A stretch of 64,000 bases of DNA from Codonopsis lanceolata. Its lineage: Eukaryota; Streptophyta; Magnoliopsida; Asterales; Campanulaceae. The DNA is taken from NCBI GenBank assembly GCA_013146195.2, contig CM028381.1, positions 95,745,255 through 95,809,254 on the forward strand, in the 5' to 3' direction. Numbering within the stretch: position 1 is the stretch's first letter; each line of letters begins with the position of its first letter. Made by a program: the position numbers and the translations under genes. Below, in pieces: positions 57,251 through 64,000 of this stretch. The notes beneath the pieces were generated by a model. That model had not been told where the DNA came from. It was given only the letters and a program-made list of their open reading frames with translations, and searched no databases.

Positions 57251-57671
57251 AGGTGAGTTCCCTTCCTTTTTTTTGCCTTTTATTGTAATTATTTTGTGAT
57301 TTCATATATTGATTTTCTATTTAGTCGTTTAATATACGATTTGTATAAAAATTTGTAGCTTAATACAGTAATTGGGGGTTTGGATGGCTGGAATATATAA
57401 ATTTTGTGTCTGTGTAGTATTGTACTGAGTTTGATCTGTTTTAAAATTAAAACAATGATCATTTTCTAGTTTATTATGAAAATTCTTGATTGAACTCTAT
57501 AGGGGAGCTTTGTTTCTATGCATTTTACCATTAGTATATTGGAGTAGGAAGATGTGGTTATCAGCTCGAGTGGATCTTCACTGAAAATGTTTACTGAAAA
57601 CAGATATCTGTGCTACTTTAATCCACTTCAATTCATACCCATTTTAGCAAAGGAATACTGTTTGGTGAAAA

Positions 57672-57903
57672 CTTTTTTTTTGATAAGTACATATAAAAAC
57701 AAAAGCGCAAAGCATGTGCCGCATCCTATGTACAAGCCGGGAACTCCAAAAACTACAGATTACATATGTTCGCTACAAAGTCAGCGAAAGAGTTAACCTC
57801 AGGCCTAACACCGTCACAATACACCAAAAAATAGCAGCTGAAGAAGATCGTCTTCAGCACCGACAGAGCCTTTCCTCATTATCAAACGCCTCCTATTCCT
57901 CTC
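57672..57903 (-). mobile_element. Possible retroposon 3' end (minus strand)
   Basis: A T run followed by GATAAGTACATATAAAAAC looks like a reversed poly(A) tail. The adjoining 200 bp is GC-richer than its surroundings and has no plus-strand gene. It runs into the assembly gap. Confidence 0.3.
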
Positions 57904-58003
57904 NNNNNNNNNNNNNNNNNNNNNNNNNNNNNNNNNNNNNNNNNNNNNNNNNNNNNNNNNNNNNNNNNNNNNNNNNNNNNNNNNNNNNNNNNNNNNNNNN
58001 NNN
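57904..58003. other. Assembly gap (100 N)
   Basis: Exactly 100 undetermined bases. The sequence to its right begins in the middle of an LTR, so the true missing length is larger. Confidence 1.
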
Positions 58004-58363
58004 TTTTTAGATATTTATTATGATTTCTTGGTTGATTAATATTGTAATTGAAGAATTGGTTTATGCTTAAATTATTATGGAATGCAATTATTTTTCTATG
58101 TTAAATGTAGTGTTTAATTTAATCTATCTCTTTATTTAGTACACATTCATGTTGGTTATTATTTTGTGCACTTAATGCCTTTAATTAATTGATCACTAAT
58201 TAAATGATTTTAGAAATATTTAGGATCCGCGAGAGCTACCTTTATATTTCGGACCAATCAATTTAATAGTTGGTGTTTTGTGACACACACCGATAGCCAA
58301 AATGAGACTAGGTTTGACACGCGATCGAACCACCTTAGCCATTCGCGAGGTCGGGGAGGTTAG

Positions 58364-58740
58364 GGTTGACTATAAGATGCGAGAGCCCGTAGTTAACCAA
58401 TTTTATTTGTCTCGCTACCAACATGACTTGTAGAAAAATATAGAGAGTTTCTTTTGTAAGTATTACCCATGCGTTTGTTATTATTGTGTGATCTTCATGC
58501 TTTTAATGGCGTAGCGAACCATTAGATGATCATTAGAATTATAGGATAAGATGCGAGAGCCCGTCCTATTAATTCCGAAAATCACAATAATTGTTTACGT
58601 TACGTGAGACCGAGAGGAGATCGTGCGTAGATAGTCATTGTGCTTGTTTTGACACGCGGCTATTTTCTCCTATGTTATAAGAAGCGAGAGCCCGTAGCTA
58701 GGAGTTGTAGCTAGATTTGCTATACGCTAGAGCCCGTTGA
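58364..58740 (+). repeat. Same hairpin family in the 5' LTR
   Basis: Hairpins at 58364-58398, 58536-58575 and 58667-58704 keep stem and loop; loops are TAAGATGCGAGAGCCCG twice and TAAGAAGCGAGAGCCCG. The fourth (about 58711-58740) is damaged: its loop and 3' arm have lost bases. Confidence 0.85.
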
Positions 58741-59087
58741 ATATAATATAGTGCGCCCGACTACCAAAACTTGAGTTAAAGAAAAGTAAAGATGATTAAA
58801 TTAAACACCGCTAGACTAGAAATAATGCACTCCTATATTTTATCTTGATTTGTTGTTGCCAAACCACCTTCATTAGTATATAGATTTAATTGCTTTCTTA
58901 GGTTGTTTATATTTTTAGATTTTAATTTAATTTCTTTTCGCTCAAATATAATTAGTTAGCATAATTTTGGTACTTAGTTGGAGTGAGAATTACGCGCATT
59001 CCCTGTGGGATCGATAACTCGTACTTAGGTACACTTTATTACTTGATACGGCCGTATTCTTGCCTCGAGTCGCTTTTGCGCACATCA

Positions 59088-60870
59088 AGTTTTTGCGCCG
59101 CTGTCGGAATGATTTAATTTTTGCTCCTATATGCTAATATCGATACCAAGCGAAGCTGATTGTATTTTGAGCATGTTTTTTTTAATTAGTTTATTTGCTT
59201 TTGTATTTATATGTTTTGTATATTGAGTCGCTTTTGAAGCCCTCCCGAAGTTTGTGGGTTTGTAGGAGGTGTAAATAGTGTCCCCACACAAAATATATTT
59301 TTTTTTTTTATTTCGATAATTGCATTTCTACTCTTTTTCTTTGAGCTTGATTTGATGCAGGGTTTAGCGCTTCATTGTAGAGGTTGTGTGGAGATTAATG
59401 GAGTGGATCTTTTTCGCCCTGACTTCATAAGAAATCAACTTTGAGGGAGTTTTCTTTTCCTTTCTTCTCCTTTTACTTTAAGTTTAGGAGTATGGTTGGT
59501 TAGTGAACTTTGAAAATTTCAAAATCTTGTGCTTTATACGCCCCAAATTATTTATGCTTTGATCATTCTCATCTCTCCATTTTTGGCTTTTGAGTTTTGC
59601 TTGCATTATTTTCTTGAGTCAATTTTGAGATTACTATATGCATAGTTGAGGATATGTTTGTGATTCATGTGGTAGCATCACCTCATTCATGATAAATATT
59701 GCCCAAGTTGTTGATGGAAATATTTTTATGCTTTGCTTTAGTGATGGTTGGCATGTCTAAGAGTACCATTTGTGAGTCTAAATACCGAGAGTTATATGTT
59801 GATGATGAAAAGCTTGGTTTGGGCATGTGTGTATGACAAGAGTATGATATAGGCCATCTTGGACCGCTTGTGCCTTTCTCTATCCTACCCATTTATCTCA
59901 CAAAAATCCCTAGTGTCCCCGAGCTCATTTAAAGAATGGCGTGGTGCCTAGAGCACACAATGACCCCCATTCGACTTCATTTCTTATACCCGCATTATCT
60001 TATCCCATGAACCTATACACTTTAGTTGCGCCCTTCAAGAGAGCATGATTTGAAATGATTTAATTTATTTTTGTAATCTTGTTGGGAAGTGTATGCTTCA
60101 TGAAGGTTTTGTTTATTAATGTTGATGTTGGGATTTGAAATTGTTGTTGAATGGTGGTGAAAAAAATGAAATGAAAAAAGAAAAGAGCCCCTTTGAAAGC
60201 AATGAAAAAGAAAGAAAAGAAAAGAAAAGAAAATGTAAAGGGTGCACAAAAGAAAGAAAAAATGCCATTGTTCTTAATTTTCAAAGAGATATAAGGATGG
60301 TGCTTAATTGTTTGTGGTAGATGAGATACTTTTTTCAACCCAAAGTTTAACGCTTTAAGGGTTGTTGAAGTGAGGTTATAATATTTGAAGAGTTGTGCTT
60401 TCATGAAGCTTGTCATAATGTGAAGACTTCAATTTCTTTGCTCTTGACTTGCTATCCTATCCTTCATTTGTAGCCCAAACCTTGGCCGAACATTACAAGC
60501 TTGAAAAGTCCTATTGATATTGTCATGCCGTGTGTTCTGCGCTAAGTGCTTTGTGAAAAAAAAATATTTGCGAACAACTCTTTCTGGTTTGACTTGCATT
60601 TGGTATTTTGCGGTTGGTCAGTTCAATCTAAGCTATAGCATTGCTACTGTTGGGTAAAAAAATGTTTTATGGTATGAATGATTGTTTGAGGATTATTTGA
60701 TAGCATTTGAATCAATTCATACCTCTATTATGCATGTTTATAATCTTTTGGTTGATCTCCAAAATGGTAATGCTTGTGGGATCTTATTTGAGCGCCCGCC
60801 TTCATTTCATGTTGTTCTCGAGCATTTTCATATTCATTTTGCTCGACGATCAAAGTTTAAGTTTAGGGTG
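59088..60870 (+). other. Internal region of element I, non-coding
   Basis: It begins with the primer-binding site. It contains CCTCCCGAAGTTTGTGGG, a purine-rich stretch (60150-60260, GAAAAG repeats) and ends with the purine tract. Only short frames are seen and none matches a retroelement domain known to me. Confidence 0.6.
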
Positions 60871-62906
60871 TGATGAGCGTTAAGATTTCCACTTTAATAC
60901 CTCCGGAATTTTCTTTTATTTTGTGCTATTTTTGAATTAATTATGCTTTGGAAATATTATTATTTGTGTTTTTGTGCTTAATGTAGGTTTCCAATCATAA
61001 TCGAGCTTTAATATGGTGTTTAGCACGAAGTTCGAGACAATTCCGGACTTAAAAGTTGTTTTGGAAATTATTTGGACAAAGTTCGTTAAGTCCGTCAAGA
61101 GATCCAAGGCAAAAGGAGGCTAACGGAGGCTGAAAATATTAACGGAGGACCAAAATGATGAACTGGAGGGAAACTGGAAGGCGGCGCTAAAGTCAGGAAG
61201 ACTCCAGGGGCACCGGAGAAATAAATAGAAGTTCAGGGAGGCCGCCGCAATTGCAGAGAAGTCCCTGGCGCGTTGTCGAAGCCCAGCAGTGCCACTTGTC
61301 AGCTTCTGCCGCGTCAACTCCACTAGCGCGACCCGCGAACTCCATCCAGATCCGGGTTGCCCGCGTGTCTATCCATTCCCCTCCAGCCCATCAGCCCACT
61401 TTCCAGCCCATTCTCTCTCACAGCCGCGGCCCATTTCCTCAGCGGGTGACCCGCAAGGCTCCACCTGGTTCTGCCCCTGCTCCATGCGCGACCCATCAGC
61501 CATTTTCTTTCCCTTTCAGCCCTTATTTCTCCATTGCTCTGCCTATTATACCCCTGACCAGCCTCCAGATTTTGCTGCCTTCTCCTTATACCCCCGGCCA
61601 GCTTCATTGGAAAATACAAGTCCCCATTTGGGACATTGCTCCCAAATGGGGCACCAACCTCCATTTCCATCAAATTCTCTTCAATTCCTCCATTCAATTG
61701 TCCGATAATGAAGATTTGGAGCATCATTTCAAGAGCCAAAGGCGCAATTACAATTTATTTCAACCCCGGATTCGCGATTATTCGGTTTAATTCTTCCAAC
61801 TTATATTTTTAGATATTTATTATGATTTCTTGGGTTGATTAATATTGTAATTGAAGAATTGGTTTATGCTTAAATTATTATGGGATGCAATTATTTTTCT
61901 ATGTTAAATGTAGTGTTTTAATTTAATCTATCTCTTTATTTAGTACACAAGCATGTTGGTTATTATTTTGTGCACTTAATGCCTTTAATTAATTGATCAC
62001 TAATTAAATGATTTTAGAAATATTTAGGATCCGCGAGAGCTACCTTTATATTTCGGACCAATCAATTTAATAGTTGGTGTTTTGTGACACACACCGATAG
62101 CCAAAATGAGACTAGGTTTGACACGCGATCGAACCACCTTAGCCATTCGCGAGGTCGGGAAGGTTAGGGTTGACTATAAGATGCGAGAGCCCGTAGTTAA
62201 CCAATTTTATTTGTCTCGGCTACCAACATGACTTGTAGAAAAATATAGAGAGTTTCTTTTGCGAAGTATTACCCATGCGTTTGGTTATTATTGTGTGATC
62301 TTCATGCTTTTAATGGCGTAGCGAACCATTAGATGATCATTAGAATTATAGGATAAGATGTGAGAGCCCATCCTATTAATTCCGAAAATCACATTAATTG
62401 TTTACGTTACGTGAGACCGAGAGGAGATCGTGCGTAGATAGTCATTGGGTGCTTGGTTTGACACGCGGCTATTTTCTCCTATGTTATAAGAAGCGAGAGC
62501 CCGTAGCTAGGAGTTGTAGCTAGATTTGCTATACGTTGCGAGAGCCCGTAGCGAATATAATAGTGCGCCCAACTACCAAAACTTGAGTTAAAGAAAAGCA
62601 GAAAGAGGATTAAATTAAACACCGGCTAGACTAGAAATAATGCGTTCCTATATTTCTATCTTGATTTGTTGTTGCCAAACCACCTCCGCATTAGTATAAA
62701 TTTAATTGCTTTCTTAGGTTGTTTATATTTTTTAGATTTTAATTTAATTTCTTTTCGCTCAAATATAATTAGTTAGCATAATTTTGGTACTTAGTTGGAG
62801 TGAGAATTACGCGCATTCCCTGTGAGATCGATAACTCGTACTTATGTACACTTTATTACTTGATACGGTCGGGTATTCTTGCCTGAGTTGCGTTTTGCGC
62901 ACATCA
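60871..62906 (+). repeat. 3' LTR of element I
   Basis: The first 935 bp (60871-61805) have no partner in the window because of the gap; the rest pairs with the 5' LTR. The unpaired part includes a GC-rich segment (61140-61620) with a plus-strand frame from 61251, probably not a gene. The shared part holds the hairpin family. Confidence 0.85.
62168..62555 (+). repeat. Family of four hairpins with one common loop (3' LTR copy)
   Basis: Hairpins at 62168-62202, 62343-62382, 62476-62513 and 62525-62555 have different stems but each a 17-base loop ending GCGAGAGCCCG (second copy TGAGAGCCCA). Stems: GGTTGACTA/TAGTTAACC; GAATTATAGGA/TCCTATTAATTC with one bulge; CTCCTA/TAGGAG plus inner TA/TA; TTTGCTA/TAGCGAA. 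G-T pairs occur in the first and last. Confidence 0.85.
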
Positions 62907-63850
62907 ACCAGCTCTCAATCATTGGTCTATCATGAACAAAGTGTTATGCTTCTCGATCCGAGCATATATGCTCCCCAGACAAGAAGCAGGGGGCCACTGA
63001 GCTACCTGGCCCAAAAAGACCAAGCATCGGTCACATGCCCAGCACGCCATCACCTATGTCATGAGACAATCACGTGCAAACATCATGGGTCGAGCTTAAC
63101 TCATAAGCGAGTAGGGACAGATCTCTGGCCACTCAGTCATAACGAGCAAGCAGCCTCCTATTTGCCGTCAGGGGGCCAAAAGTGTAGCGAGCGGGGACAG
63201 ATCTCTGGTCGCTCAATCATATCAACCAAGCCTCCCGCCTATCGCATGGGGCCAAGAGTGTAACGAGTAGGCCGATGTCTCAATGAGCATAGCCATGAGA
63301 GAATCACGCATCCATCATAACTCGAAGTTCAACCCGTAAGCGAGCCAGCAGGAAGGTTCCGGTCACCTGCACATAACGAGCGCATGCCTCCCCTCGTCTC
63401 AAGTCTGGGGACCAAATGTGTAGCGAGCAAGCAGTCTACTGAGCGAACACGCTCATCCCTTTCAATTACTTCCTAACGGTCGTCTTGAATGTGGGGAATT
63501 AATGTGGGGAAACTCGCCCCTATGTTCCGGACGTGGCCCTGCACATGGACACCTTTCAAGCTCCTCGCTTTCACAAATTTTCAAGGTCGGCCCTATATAA
63601 ACCTTCCTTTTTCGTAAAGAAGTGGCGTGCTCATTTTTATAGGTCGAAACTCGTAAAAATATATACGCATCTTATCGGTTTTTTGATTATTACACCGGAG
63701 TGCTTTTGCAGGGAAAGCCCCTGCCTAGTTTACGTTTGTTTTGGAAGCTCTTTGACATGTTTGGGCATCAAGACAAGGATAGACTGAAAGACAGATATCC
63801 AGATATTCAAAGCCCAGTATGTCCGAGGATTATTTTTGATGCATCAGCTG
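62907..63850 (+). mobile_element. LTR of Gypsy element J (right part)
   Basis: It ends near GATGCATCA, followed by CTGGTTCCTTTGCCGGGAAG, a primer-binding site like that of element E. A TATA box CCTATATAAACC lies at about 63590. Its left part would lie beyond element I, which seems to have inserted into this LTR. Two roughly 230-bp repeats (63055-63285, 63285-63430) contain AAGCGAG, GGGGACAGATCTCTGGTC and ATAACGAGC words. Confidence 0.6.
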
Positions 63851-63920
63851 GTTCCTTTGCCGGGAAGCGATTGTTTGTAAGTTCACATCCTTTTTTCCGA
63901 CGACTCTTCAAACTTTTGAC

Positions 63921-64000
63921 ATGACTGCAAACGACGTTAATGGTGTCAACCCGCCTGAGGATGGGCACACGGCTACTCCTGATATAGAGGTTCAAGTAGA
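63921..64000 (+). CDS. Gypsy J: gag N-terminus (runs off the window)
   Basis: The ATG at 63921 lies about 70 bp after the primer-binding site and opens an uninterrupted frame, MTANDVNGVNPPEDGHTATP and onward, to the window end. Position, an acidic and Pro/Thr-rich start, and the LTR features upstream point to gag of a Gypsy element. Only 26 codons are visible, so lineage and intactness cannot be judged. Confidence 0.55.
   Translation, partial: MTANDVNGVNPPEDGHTATPDIEVQV

Larger units (their letters stand above)
58004..62906 (+). mobile_element. Non-autonomous Gypsy element I (about 2-kb LTRs)
   Basis: The 5' LTR (58004-59087, its first part lost in the gap) matches 61806-62906. The full 3' LTR is 60871-62906 (2036 bp), starting TGATGAGCGTTAAG after a purine tract (TTTAGGGTG) and ending TTTTGCGCACATCA. 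After the 5' LTR comes the primer-binding site TTTTTGCGCCGCTGTCGG, usual for Athila/Tat Gypsy elements. The 1.78-kb interior (59088-60870) has no gag or pol domain. The base run ACCAG follows the 3' LTR; its partner lies in the gap. Confidence 0.85.

Noticed and set aside
61251..61790. A 179-codon plus-strand frame with Pro/Ser-rich sequence
   Set aside because: It lies inside the LTR of element I, overlaps other long frames in the same GC-rich patch, and has no recognisable domain. The 5' LTR copy is lost in the gap, so conservation cannot be tested.

Overview
This is a stretch of a dicot plant nuclear genome. The evidence is a spliced five-exon chloroplast phosphoribulokinase gene, a plant-specific BASIC PENTACYSTEINE transcription factor gene, and a dense nest of plant transposons (SIRE-type and other Copia elements, Gypsy elements, hAT, Helitron, Stowaway- and Tourist-like MITEs, SINEs). 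The species cannot be fixed from the sequence. A run of 100 N (57904-58003) marks an assembly gap.

Layout. (1) 1-11.76 kb: an old minus-strand Copia element (B) broken twice. A SIRE-type Copia (A, 390-4781, TSD ATCAA) sits in its reverse transcriptase, and a 3.98-kb solo LTR (C, 7029-11007, TSD TATAT) sits in its protease region. (2) 12.3-22.4 kb: the only clear gene island. A BPC/GAGA-binding protein gene lies on the plus strand (CDS 13353-14057). Phosphoribulokinase (PRK) lies on the minus strand (17566-21620), with a 22-bp minisatellite in intron 1, a GA-repeat leader and a palindromic G-box upstream. (3) 22.7-35 kb: AT-rich DNA with a complete small Helitron, a long-TIR element holding a gene-like fragment and a MITE, a non-autonomous Copia-type element (F) whose coding region is replaced by GC-rich repeats, a long foldback hairpin, a putative solo LTR, two further MITEs and a SINE-like unit. 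(4) 35.1-43.8 kb: a 5'-truncated Copia (D) whose short LTR is split by a 5.6-kb hAT-like element. The hAT contains a Helitron (itself hit by a SINE) and a gag-only Gypsy element (E). (5) 44.7-55.05 kb: a composite Tat/Ogre-like Gypsy insertion with three LTR segments and a run of different minisatellites, but no pol. (6) 55-57.9 kb: two divergent, weakly supported exons. (7) 58-62.9 kb: a non-autonomous Gypsy element (I) with 2-kb LTRs carrying a set of hairpins that share one 17-nt loop. It appears to sit in the LTR of another Gypsy element (J), whose gag starts at 63921 and runs off the window.

How it fits together. PRK is a Calvin-cycle enzyme and keeps all its thioredoxin-sensitive cysteines. 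BPC proteins bind GA repeats, and PRK has a GA-repeat leader, but a regulatory link between these neighbours is speculation. Most coding capacity belongs to dead transposons. Several elements (A, C, E, F, G, I) lack pol and would have depended on other copies. The least explained observations are the constant-loop hairpin family in the LTRs of element I, the GC-repeat payload of element F, and the 83-bp-arm foldback at 30.73-30.91 kb.
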